Positions 33,300 through 40,942 of a DNA stretch of 64,000 bases are shown in pieces; position 1 is the first letter of the stretch, and each line of letters starts with the position of its first letter. Below the pieces are notes generated by a model, which saw nothing but the letters and a program-made list of their open reading frames with translations, did no database searches and was not told the origin of the DNA. Location of the stretch: contig NZ_LIYD01000005.1 in assembly GCF_001278115.1 (NCBI RefSeq), positions 2,240,653-2,304,652 of the forward strand. Direction: 5' to 3'. Made by a program: the position numbers and the translations under genes. Origin of the DNA: Flavobacterium akiainvivens. Lineage in GTDB: Bacteria > Bacteroidota > Bacteroidia > Flavobacteriales > Flavobacteriaceae.

Positions 33300-35165
33300 T
33301 CAATGCTTTTCTGTCGCGTTATAAAACCCCTGCCAAACGGTATCTTGCTTTATCCATTCCACCGCCTGGTCGGCACCAAATTTTGTAAGATGATCTTTGT
33401 CGCGCATATAGGGCTCACCCTGGGTTGACATCCGTTTGTATGGCCTGCGCATCAACTCAACATAATTACCTTTTAACCTGTTGCGCAATAAGGCATCTAT
33501 TTGCTGTGTATAAGGCTCAAGGTAAAAAATTACGCCACCCTCACCCGTGTAATTACGCGCCAGCACCACCGGATAAGGCACCGTATAGCGCTCTGTTTGC
33601 CCAATTACCACCACAGGTATGTTATGCTTTTTAAAGTAAGCCAGCGCCTCATTAAGCCCTTTTAAAATATCTTCAGGAGCCACAATCCGTTGCCCGGCCC
33701 AATTGGCAGTAAGCACTACCCCATCTATTTTAGCCGCGTTTTTAGGGATGAAATCATCATACATAAAATCCATAAGCGGGCGCACGTTGTTCTTTTTGGA
33801 GTAGTAGCTTGTAAGTGTGGGCAGTGTGGCCGGAGCCGTAGCCTGAAGAAAATGCACACCCGGAAACCCCTCCCTTAGCGACTGGCTAAACTGTGCGGCA
33901 TGGCTGTCGCCAATAATAAGTATATTGGGTTTTGTATCATCAAAGCACAGGCAGGTTGCCTTGTTTAGTATTTTTGCATCTTCCACAAAGCAAACACCCC
34001 GCATAAACTGTTTCTGGAACGGCTTCAGCTTTAGCTGATAGCCTGCCATTTTAAGGGCTTTCGGGTCAAAAAGGGCGCTGTTGGCATTAAAATACCCCAG
34101 CGAGAAAAACACCACAAACAACGCCGCCGCCCCAAAGTGAATGTGACGGTTTTTAGCAAACGTAATGCTCTCAATATACCTGTACGACAGGTAAGCCAAA
34201 ATGCCCGACAGCGCGCAGTAAGCCAACACCATCTTCCATCCAGTGCCCAGTCCATAATATTGTGCAATAACATATACCGGCCAATGCCACAGGTACAGCG
34301 AATAAGATATTTTGCCAATAAACTGGAACACCCCCAGCTTTATAACCGAAAAATTATTGTAATTGGCTATGATAATAAGCAGCGTGCCCACTACAGGCAC
34401 CAGCGTATAAAATCCCGGCCAGGGCAATTGCTCATCAAAAATAAAGTAGCCTGCCAGCACCATGCCGTAGCCGGTTATGGCTGTGCCGCGCTGTGCCCAA
34501 ATGGTTTTAATACGCCCTTCGGCGAAGAACGCCAGGCCGCCCGCCATCATTTCCCAGGCGCGGGTGGGCAGCAGGTAAAACGCCGCGCTGCCGTCATACT
34601 GCCACACAACAAGCGCTGTGACAAAACTCAGTACCGTAAGCCCAGTAAACACGCTGCGGTATACCGCCACCTTTTTAAACAGGCGGTTAAACAGCAACAG
34701 CATAAACGGATACACAATATAAAACTGCCACTCTGCCGCCAGCGACCACGTATGCAAAAACATATTGGTATCGGTACTTGGGTCAAAGTAAGAAGGTGCG
34801 TTTAGCCAATAATAAATATTAGACATAAACAGCACACTTGCCGAACCGTTATTGAGTACCGCCTTATAATCATTCGGAAAGTAAAAGAAAAAACACGCAC
34901 CGCACACCACAGCTATCATAAACAACAGGGCGGGCACAATGCGTTGCAGCCTGCGGGTAAAATACTCTATAAATATGAAACTACCCTTAGCCACTTGCCC
35001 CATTACGGTGCGGCTCATAAGGTATCCGGAAATAACAAAAAAGGCATCTACCCCGGCAAAGCCCCCCTCAAAACCCGCTACCTTATAATGAAATAACAGC
35101 ACACCCAGTATAGCAATAGCCCTGAGCCCGTTTATATCATACCTAAAGTTTGCGGGTTGTGCCAT
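33300..35165 (-). CDS. Acyltransferase 3 / SGNH fusion (OafA/YrhL type)
   Basis: 621 residues. The N-terminal ~360 residues are an acyltransferase-3 membrane domain with about ten helices (YDINGLRAIAILGVLLFH, with the family His; FVISGYLMSR; RRLQRIVPAL; HTWSLAAEWQFY). The C-terminal ~230 residues form an SGNH hydrolase domain (ILIIGDSHAAQ block I, and DKDHLTKFGA with the catalytic Asp-His near the end). Such fusions O-acetylate envelope glycans: the membrane part brings the acyl group across, and the SGNH part transfers it. It lies 3 bases after the end of the GH25 muramidase gene, so peptidoglycan or lipopolysaccharide is the likely target. Confidence 0.88.
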   Translation of the reverse strand: MAQPANFRYDINGLRAIAILGVLLFHYKVAGFEGGFAGVDAFFVISGYLMSRTVMGQVAKGSFIFIEYFTRRLQRIVPALLFMIAVVCGACFFFYFPNDYKAVLNNGSASVLFMSNIYYWLNAPSYFDPSTDTNMFLHTWSLAAEWQFYIVYPFMLLLFNRLFKKVAVYRSVFTGLTVLSFVTALVVWQYDGSAAFYLLPTRAWEMMAGGLAFFAEGRIKTIWAQRGTAITGYGMVLAGYFIFDEQLPWPGFYTLVPVVGTLLIIIANYNNFSVIKLGVFQFIGKISYSLYLWHWPVYVIAQYYGLGTGWKMVLAYCALSGILAYLSYRYIESITFAKNRHIHFGAAALFVVFFSLGYFNANSALFDPKALKMAGYQLKLKPFQKQFMRGVCFVEDAKILNKATCLCFDDTKPNILIIGDSHAAQFSQSLREGFPGVHFLQATAPATLPTLTSYYSKKNNVRPLMDFMYDDFIPKNAAKIDGVVLTANWAGQRIVAPEDILKGLNEALAYFKKHNIPVVVIGQTERYTVPYPVVLARNYTGEGGVIFYLEPYTQQIDALLRNRLKGNYVELMRRPYKRMSTQGEPYMRDKDHLTKFGADQAVEWIKQDTVWQGFYNATEKH

Positions 35166-35168
35166 AGG

Positions 35169-36062
35169 CTATTTTATACGCAGGGTTTTAAGCTCTTCAA
35201 CACTGCCGTTAAAAATATTTACATCCACAAGGCCCTCTATGCCTTTAATGGCAGCCCTGTCGGTAAATTGCCAAAACTGCCACTCGCGGTCTATTTCAAG
35301 CGGGGTATAGTGCGCAATCCATAGCTTGTAATTGCCAAACTCCTTCTTCAAAAAGTCAGCATGAAAACTCTTGCCGCTGTATATAATGGGCTTTACGCCA
35401 TAGTAACGTTCCACTGTACCCAGCCAGCGCTTAAGTCCGGTCTTCAGGCTGTCCATGCTTTGCTGGCTTGGTATTTTTTCAATATCAAGAACCGGCGGCA
35501 GGTCGCCCTTACGCAGGCGCACGGTTTTAATAAAGTTTTCTGCCTGCTCCATAGAATTTTCATTAGGGCGGTAATAATGGTATGCCCCTCGGATAAAACC
35601 GCCTTTAAGAGCCTTTCTCCAGTTACGGCCAAACTCATTATCGGCGCCGTCTTTGCCCTGTGTGGCACGTATAAACACAAAATCAAGCGGAAAATCGCCC
35701 TTGGCACGGTCTATACTGTCCCAGTTTATTTTGCCCTGGTAGTGCGACACATCTATACCAAACGCCTTGCCTTTGTGGCGGCCTACTATTTCATAAATGC
35801 GCAGGTCGGCAATTTTACGTTCATCTTTAGTAAGGGCCTCAATGCGCTTATTGGTCTTAAACCCCAGGTAGTATAAAAACCCGTGGCGGTAGCGGTAGCC
35901 CACCACCACAAGCGCAGCTATAAACAAAAGCAGGAACGAGTACTTAAGTATCGCTCCTGTATTATTTTTTTTGGAAGATTTAGGTTTGCGTGCCGTTGTG
36001 CCTGCTTTGCGCGGGGCGGCAGGTTTTCTGGCTGGTGTTTTTTTAGGCGCCGGGCGGCCCAT
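35169..36062 (-). CDS. GH25 family muramidase (lysozyme)
   Basis: 297 residues. A basic Lys/Pro/Ala-rich cytoplasmic start is followed by one transmembrane anchor (about 38-58) and a GH25 barrel from about 95: FGIDVSHYQGKINWD (catalytic Asp in DVSHYQG), FIRATQG, AYHYYRP, PPVLDIEK (second catalytic acid region) and WQFTD. It cleaves peptidoglycan β-1,4 bonds from the periplasmic side. It ends 3 bases before the acyltransferase gene and starts at the stop of pssA, so these three genes form one unit. Confidence 0.9.
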   Translation of the reverse strand: MGRPAPKKTPARKPAAPRKAGTTARKPKSSKKNNTGAILKYSFLLLFIAALVVVGYRYRHGFLYYLGFKTNKRIEALTKDERKIADLRIYEIVGRHKGKAFGIDVSHYQGKINWDSIDRAKGDFPLDFVFIRATQGKDGADNEFGRNWRKALKGGFIRGAYHYYRPNENSMEQAENFIKTVRLRKGDLPPVLDIEKIPSQQSMDSLKTGLKRWLGTVERYYGVKPIIYSGKSFHADFLKKEFGNYKLWIAHYTPLEIDREWQFWQFTDRAAIKGIEGLVDVNIFNGSVEELKTLRIK

Positions 36063-36805
36063 TATACCGGTTGTTTAACAAACAACGACAGCACTACATA
36101 AAACAGTATAATAAGCGGTATAGCTGCATATTGCAACAACGCCAGCGCCACGGCAGAAACCACAAGGAAGATAACCTGTGTTTTGTGCGTTTCCCAGTCA
36201 AAGTGCTTTATTTTAAGCGAAAACAGGCGAATATTGCTGTTTAGCAAAAAGGCACTCAACAGGCATATACCGGCCAGTACAAACGGGTTGCTCAGCATTT
36301 CAAACACAAAGCCATCGCCATCGCTGTGGCTTGATATTAGCGGAAGGCTCATAATAAACAATGAGTTAGCAGGCGTTGGCAGGCCAATGAAAGAATCGGT
36401 CTGGCGGGTATCTACATTAAATTTCGCCAGCCTGTAGGCAGATGCCAGTGTTATAATAAAGCCCACATAAGGCAGTATGCCTATGTAAAAGTTTTCCTGC
36501 TGCAGGTTAATCTCCACGTTTTCCAGGCGGTTATTTGCTATCTCTACAAGAAACTGAAACATAACCAGGCCGGGCACCACGCCGCTGGTTACCATATCGG
36601 CCAGCGAGTCGAGCTGTAGGCCAATAGGGCTTTGCGCCTTTAGCACACGTGCGGCAAATCCGTCCCAAAAATCAAAAAATATGCCTATGGCTACCCACAT
36701 AAACGCCATGCGGTAATCGGTATTAAAAGCATAGATTAAGGCTATAAGGCCCGATGAAAGATTTAAAAGGGTAATAATGTTTGGCACGTGTTTCTTAAAA
36801 GCCAT
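36062..36805 (-). CDS. pssA: CDP-diacylglycerol-serine O-phosphatidyltransferase
   Basis: 247 residues, seven or eight helices. The CDP-alcohol phosphotransferase signature is complete (DFWDGFAARVLKAQSPIGLQ plus LDSLAD: D-x2-DG-x2-AR-x8-G-x3-D-x3-D). It makes phosphatidylserine, the precursor of phosphatidylethanolamine. The extra C-terminal helices match the longer PssA subtype. It heads the leftward unit with GH25 and acyltransferase genes. Confidence 0.93.
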   Translation of the reverse strand: MAFKKHVPNIITLLNLSSGLIALIYAFNTDYRMAFMWVAIGIFFDFWDGFAARVLKAQSPIGLQLDSLADMVTSGVVPGLVMFQFLVEIANNRLENVEINLQQENFYIGILPYVGFIITLASAYRLAKFNVDTRQTDSFIGLPTPANSLFIMSLPLISSHSDGDGFVFEMLSNPFVLAGICLLSAFLLNSNIRLFSLKIKHFDWETHKTQVIFLVVSAVALALLQYAAIPLIILFYVVLSLFVKQPV

Positions 36806-36904
36806 ACTACAGGATTAGTTTATTAGCACAAAGGTAACACAATAAGTTATTAGAAATAGAGTTTAGTAATTGAGAATTTTATACAATATTTGCACAAAAT
36901 ACCC

Positions 36905-37981
36905 GTGTTGAAAAAACTACTTTTTGTAATAACCTTATCCCTGCCGTTAGCCGCAACTGCCCAGGCCGTTAGAAAGTACTCTAACGAGTTTATGAGCATT
37001 GGCGTAGATGCCGCGGCACTGGGCATGAGCAACGCGGTAACGGCCAGCAGCGGCGATGTTAACTCCGGTTACTGGAACCCCGCCGGCCTTATGGAGGTTA
37101 AAGACAGCGAGCTTGCGCTGATGCATGCCAGTTATTTTGCCAATATTGCACAGTATGACTATGCCGCCTATGCCATGAATATTGACGACCGCAGTGCATT
37201 GGGCATTTCGGCAATACGCTTTGGGGTAGACGATATTTTAAACACCACCCAGCTTATTGACAGCGAAGGCAATATAGACTACAACCGCATAAGCCTTTTT
37301 TCTACTGCTGATTATGGTTTTACCGTAAGTTATGCCCGCATGGCAAAGCTCGACGGTTTTAACTGGGGTGTAAGCGCCAAGGTTATCCGCCGCGTTATTG
37401 GCGATTTTGCCAACTCATGGGGTTTTGGATTTGATTTGGGATTCCAGTACAAAAGCCAGAGCAACTGGAAAGTGGGCCTTATGCTGCGCGATATTACCAC
37501 CACCTACAACGTATGGACTATTGACGAAGAGGCCTTTGAAGCCATAAGCGGCGCCATACCGGGGCAAAACCAGGAACTGCCCGAAACTACCGAGATTACC
37601 ATACCAAAGGCACAGCTGGGCATAGCCAAAAAGTTTGAATTCCACGGCGATTATAGCCTACTGGGTGCGCTAAACTTCAACATGCAGTTTGCAAAAACCA
37701 ACGATATTGTAAACCTTGATTTTGTAAGCATAGACCCGGCACTTGGCTTTGAATTTGGCTACCTTGACATGGCATTCCTTCGTGCCGGTGTGGGCAACTT
37801 CCAGAACGAAACCCAGCTTGACAACTCGCGCACCATGACGTTTCAGCCCAACATAGGCCTGGGCTTCAGGTACCGTGGCATACAGGTAGACTATGCCCTG
37901 ACCGATATAGGCGACCAAAGTGCGGCTTTATACAGCAACATCTTCTCTCTTAAGGTAGATTTGAGTATCTTTAGGCACTAA
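36905..37981 (+). CDS. PorV/PorQ-like outer-membrane protein
   Basis: About 358 residues. There is no ATG start: a GTG at 36905 or TTG at 36908 opens the signal peptide (KKLLFVITLSLPLAATAQA); a further TTG at 36890 is unlikely. The mature part has FMSIGVDAAALGMSNAVTA, SGYWNPAGLM and repeated amphipathic strands ending in VDLSIFRH, as in the PorV/UPF0164 group of 14-strand barrels. PorV itself works in type IX secretion; this could be that or a paralogue. Its stop is 12 bases before the next gene. Confidence 0.8.
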   Translation: MLKKLLFVITLSLPLAATAQAVRKYSNEFMSIGVDAAALGMSNAVTASSGDVNSGYWNPAGLMEVKDSELALMHASYFANIAQYDYAAYAMNIDDRSALGISAIRFGVDDILNTTQLIDSEGNIDYNRISLFSTADYGFTVSYARMAKLDGFNWGVSAKVIRRVIGDFANSWGFGFDLGFQYKSQSNWKVGLMLRDITTTYNVWTIDEEAFEAISGAIPGQNQELPETTEITIPKAQLGIAKKFEFHGDYSLLGALNFNMQFAKTNDIVNLDFVSIDPALGFEFGYLDMAFLRAGVGNFQNETQLDNSRTMTFQPNIGLGFRYRGIQVDYALTDIGDQSAALYSNIFSLKVDLSIFRH

Positions 37982-37993
37982 AAACAAATCGCC

Positions 37994-39127
37994 ATGCGCA
38001 TCCTGAAGGTATTACCTATCCTGATTGCTACCCTTTTATTTTCAGTTAAAACCATTGCACAGCCTGCGCTAACACAACAGGCGCAAATAAGCCTGCTTAC
38101 CTGCGGTGCCGGCAATGAACTGTACTCTATTTTTGGGCATACCGCAATAAGGGTAAACGAGCCGTCATTAGGTATAGATGTGGTGTATAACTTTGGCACC
38201 TTTGATTTTGATACCGGCAACTTTTACCTGAAGTTTGTAAAAGGCGACCTCCAGTATTATGTTTCAGCCAGTACCTATGCCGATTTTGTTTATACCTACC
38301 AATACTACAACCGCGATGTGCTGGAGCAAAAGCTAAACCTTACACAGGAACAAAAGCAGCAAATATCTAACGAGCTGTATAAAAGGTTTTCTTCTGACGA
38401 AAAATACTATACCTACAAGTTTTTCGACCGTAACTGCACCACCATGGTGGGCGATATACTTGAAATGTATGTACCCGGAAAGCTTTCTATGAAAAATAGC
38501 GATGCCGGCCGCACCAACCGCCAGATTATTTACAGCCGCCTTAACAACAAGTTTTATGAAAACCTGGGCATAAGCCTCATCTTTGGCCACAAGACTGACC
38601 TGGAGCAGTACAAACTGTTCCTACCCACCCATCTTATGGAAGGCGTGGCAAATACCGCCACACCACAGGGTGCGCTGGCCCCACAGCCTGTAACCGTTTT
38701 TAAAGCCACTACAGAGCCTGAAACATCAGTTTGGAACAACTACTACACCTATGCTGCCGTTTGCCTGGTGCTTATGTATTTTAGCCGCAAACAGCTGGTG
38801 CAGCGTTCGCTACTGGCCATCTTTGGCTTATTAGGCATTTTCTTTACATTTGTTGGCTTTTATTCTTTTCATGAAGAGATTACCCAAAACTATAATGCAC
38901 TACTTATAAACCCGCTCTTATTGCTTGTACTGGTGTTTATTTTTGCAGGCAATGCTAAAGCCGCTAAAATTACGGCATGGATTTGCCTGGCCTGCACAGC
39001 GCTGTATCTTGTGCTGATGCTTAACAAGCCCCACCTGATTGCGGTGTTGCCGCTTATGGCGCTTATAATTTTACTGCTGCTGGAGGTATTGGGCATTAAA
39101 TACCATAAAAACAAAGCCGTGAAATAA
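37994..39127 (+). CDS. DUF4105 (Lnb N-terminal domain) lipoprotein acyltransferase-like protein
   Basis: 377 residues with a signal peptide, an N-terminal periplasmic DUF4105/Lnb domain (His49 in FGHTAIRV; Cys148 in DRNCTTM, the presumed catalytic pair) and four or five C-terminal helices (about 250-370). The family contains Lnb, which N-acylates lipoproteins by intramolecular lipid transfer and is found in Bacteroidota lacking the usual Lnt. Assignment to lipoprotein acylation is by family; this protein has not been tested. It lies 12 bases after the PorV-like gene. Confidence 0.75.
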   Translation: MRILKVLPILIATLLFSVKTIAQPALTQQAQISLLTCGAGNELYSIFGHTAIRVNEPSLGIDVVYNFGTFDFDTGNFYLKFVKGDLQYYVSASTYADFVYTYQYYNRDVLEQKLNLTQEQKQQISNELYKRFSSDEKYYTYKFFDRNCTTMVGDILEMYVPGKLSMKNSDAGRTNRQIIYSRLNNKFYENLGISLIFGHKTDLEQYKLFLPTHLMEGVANTATPQGALAPQPVTVFKATTEPETSVWNNYYTYAAVCLVLMYFSRKQLVQRSLLAIFGLLGIFFTFVGFYSFHEEITQNYNALLINPLLLLVLVFIFAGNAKAAKITAWICLACTALYLVLMLNKPHLIAVLPLMALIILLLLEVLGIKYHKNKAVK

Positions 39128-39179
39128 ATGCCTTAAAAGGTTTTGCTATTTTTGTACAACAATTTATAAACTTCTCACT

Positions 39180-39920
39180 TTGCTATTCTTTAAAAAACCT
39201 AAAGCCCGGCTGGCCGACCTAATACCAGATGGTTATGTAGACATACATTCTCACCTCCTGCCCGGCATTGACGACGGCAGTAAAGACAATAATAACAGTC
39301 TGGCGCTTATAAACAGCCTTAAAGAATATGGTTTTGGCCAGTTTATAACCACCCCACACATACTTACCGGCGTGTATAATAATACCCGCGAAGGCATATT
39401 AGCCGTAGAGGAAGCTACAAAAACATTCCTTACCGGCCAGGGCATAACCCAACCTTTTAAAGCCGCTGCCGAGTACCTTATGGACGACAGTTTTTTAAAC
39501 CTGGTTAAAAGCGGCAAGCCGCTCTTAACCTTAAAAGACGATTATGTTTTGGTAGAAATGTCTTATATAAATCCACCCATGCAGCTATATGACTGCATAT
39601 ATGAGTTGCAGCTTGCAGGATATAAACCCGTACTGGCACACCCGGAGCGCTATGTATTTTATCACTTAAAACCAGAAGAATACACTAAGCTTAAAAAATC
39701 AGGATGTAAATTTCAGCTTAACCTGCTTTCGGTTACCGGCTATTATGGCAAGCCTGTTTTTGAAATTGCTCAAAAGCTTCTGGAGGATAATATGATTGAT
39801 TTTACCGGTAGTGACACACATCATGAGCGCCATACCGATGCCTTTAAAAACCCGGTACTTTTAAAAAACACAGACAAACTAAAAAAAGTACTGGAAAACA
39901 ACTCACATTTTAGTCTTTAA
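39180..39920 (+). CDS. CpsB/CapC-type tyrosine phosphatase (PHP domain)
   Basis: 246 residues, start at a TTG (39180) since no ATG or GTG precedes in frame. PHP metal motifs are DIHSHLLPGIDDGSKD (about 22-37), LVEMSY, LAHPERY and FTGSDTHHERH. It resembles manganese-dependent phosphatases that dephosphorylate the tyrosine tail of Wzc-type kinases in capsule/EPS loci; the Wzc gene with a Tyr-rich tail lies 1 kb downstream on the opposite strand. Confidence 0.87.
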   Translation: MLFFKKPKARLADLIPDGYVDIHSHLLPGIDDGSKDNNNSLALINSLKEYGFGQFITTPHILTGVYNNTREGILAVEEATKTFLTGQGITQPFKAAAEYLMDDSFLNLVKSGKPLLTLKDDYVLVEMSYINPPMQLYDCIYELQLAGYKPVLAHPERYVFYHLKPEEYTKLKKSGCKFQLNLLSVTGYYGKPVFEIAQKLLEDNMIDFTGSDTHHERHTDAFKNPVLLKNTDKLKKVLENNSHFSL

Positions 39921-39956
39921 TATTTAAAACCGCTATCTAAACAAAAGCGCTTTAAA

Positions 39957-40799
39957 ATGAAAATATTGGTTACCGGCAAAAACGGACAATTGGGCCAGGC
40001 TTTACAGGCGTTGGCCGAGAAACAAAGTAAAATCGAATTTGTTTTTACAGACTCTAAAGAGCTTGATATCACCAATAGTGAAAGGCTAAAAAAGATATTT
40101 AGCAAACTAAAACCGGATTTTTGCATTAACACCGCCGCCTACACCGCCGTAGATAAAGCCGAAACAGAAAAAGACACCGCTTTTGCCATTAATGTTACGG
40201 GTGCCAAAAACCTTGCTGAAGTATGTAAAAAACACGGCACCACGCTAATACACATTTCAACCGATTTTGTATTTGACGGCTCAAAAAACACACCTTACAC
40301 CGAGGCCGAAACAACCAACCCACAGGGTGTATATGGCCTTACAAAAAGAGATGGAGAAATTGAAATAGAAAAAGCCATTAAAGAATACTATATCATAAGG
40401 ACATCTTGGGTGTACTCTGAATATGCCAATAATTTCATGAAAACCATGATAAGGCTGAGCAATGAAAGAAATACCCTGAATGTTGTAAATGATCAGGTAG
40501 GCACACCTACAAATGCTAACAACCTTGCAGCGGCGCTTGTATCAATAATACTTTCAGATAAAAAGGCTTATGGCATCTATAATTTTAGCAATGAAGGTGT
40601 AGCATCATGGTATGATTTTGCCAAAGAAATCCTCAGGGTTAACAACATCTCAATAAACCTGAAGCCAATACCTTCTTCGGCATACCCTACACCGGCAAAA
40701 AGGCCACCGTACAGCGTTCTTGACAAATCAAAGATAAAAGACACCTTTGGCATTGAAATAAAAGACTGGAAAGACGCGCTGCAACCCTACAAAGGTTAA
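39957..40799 (+). CDS. rfbD: dTDP-4-dehydrorhamnose reductase RfbD
   Basis: 280 residues. The Rossmann motif TGKNGQLGQALQ is at the N-terminus; CINTAAYTAVDKAE, ISTDFVFDG, PQGVYGLTKRDGE (YxxxK) and VNDQVGTPT are all typical. It is the last step in dTDP-L-rhamnose synthesis. It is separated from rfbB, rfbA and rfbC, which lie on the other strand at 62-64 kb at the far end of the polysaccharide locus. Confidence 0.93.
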   Translation: MKILVTGKNGQLGQALQALAEKQSKIEFVFTDSKELDITNSERLKKIFSKLKPDFCINTAAYTAVDKAETEKDTAFAINVTGAKNLAEVCKKHGTTLIHISTDFVFDGSKNTPYTEAETTNPQGVYGLTKRDGEIEIEKAIKEYYIIRTSWVYSEYANNFMKTMIRLSNERNTLNVVNDQVGTPTNANNLAAALVSIILSDKKAYGIYNFSNEGVASWYDFAKEILRVNNISINLKPIPSSAYPTPAKRPPYSVLDKSKIKDTFGIEIKDWKDALQPYKG

Positions 40800-40830
40800 A
40801 CCGCTTACTAACACTGCTACTAAACGTTTT

Positions 40831-40882
40831 ACAAAATAAAGAATGGGCTACTTTCAAAAAAGGTAGCCCATTCTTTATTTTG
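40831..40882. terminator. Very long perfect hairpin between convergent genes
   Basis: ACAAAATAAAGAATGGGCTA and its exact complement form a stem of over 20 bp with a short A-rich loop, A/T tracts on both outer sides. It can terminate rfbD in the rightward direction, or wzc in the leftward. Confidence 0.85.
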
Positions 40883-40886
40883 TAAA

Positions 40887-40924
40887 AAACCCCGGGCTGA
40901 TTCAACAGAATCAGCCCGGGGTTT
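40887..40924. terminator. Second perfect hairpin, end of the EPS transcript
   Basis: AAACCCCGGGCTGATTC / GAATCAGCCCGGGGTTT, 17-bp perfect stem with a 4-base loop, only 4 bases after the first hairpin. Positioned just past the wzc stop. Confidence 0.85.
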
Positions 40925-40942
40925 ATATAAAAGCACTATGGC

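Noticed and set aside
34137..34805. 222-codon ORF on the plus strand opposite the acyltransferase gene
   Set aside because: Shadow frame; no recognisable features.
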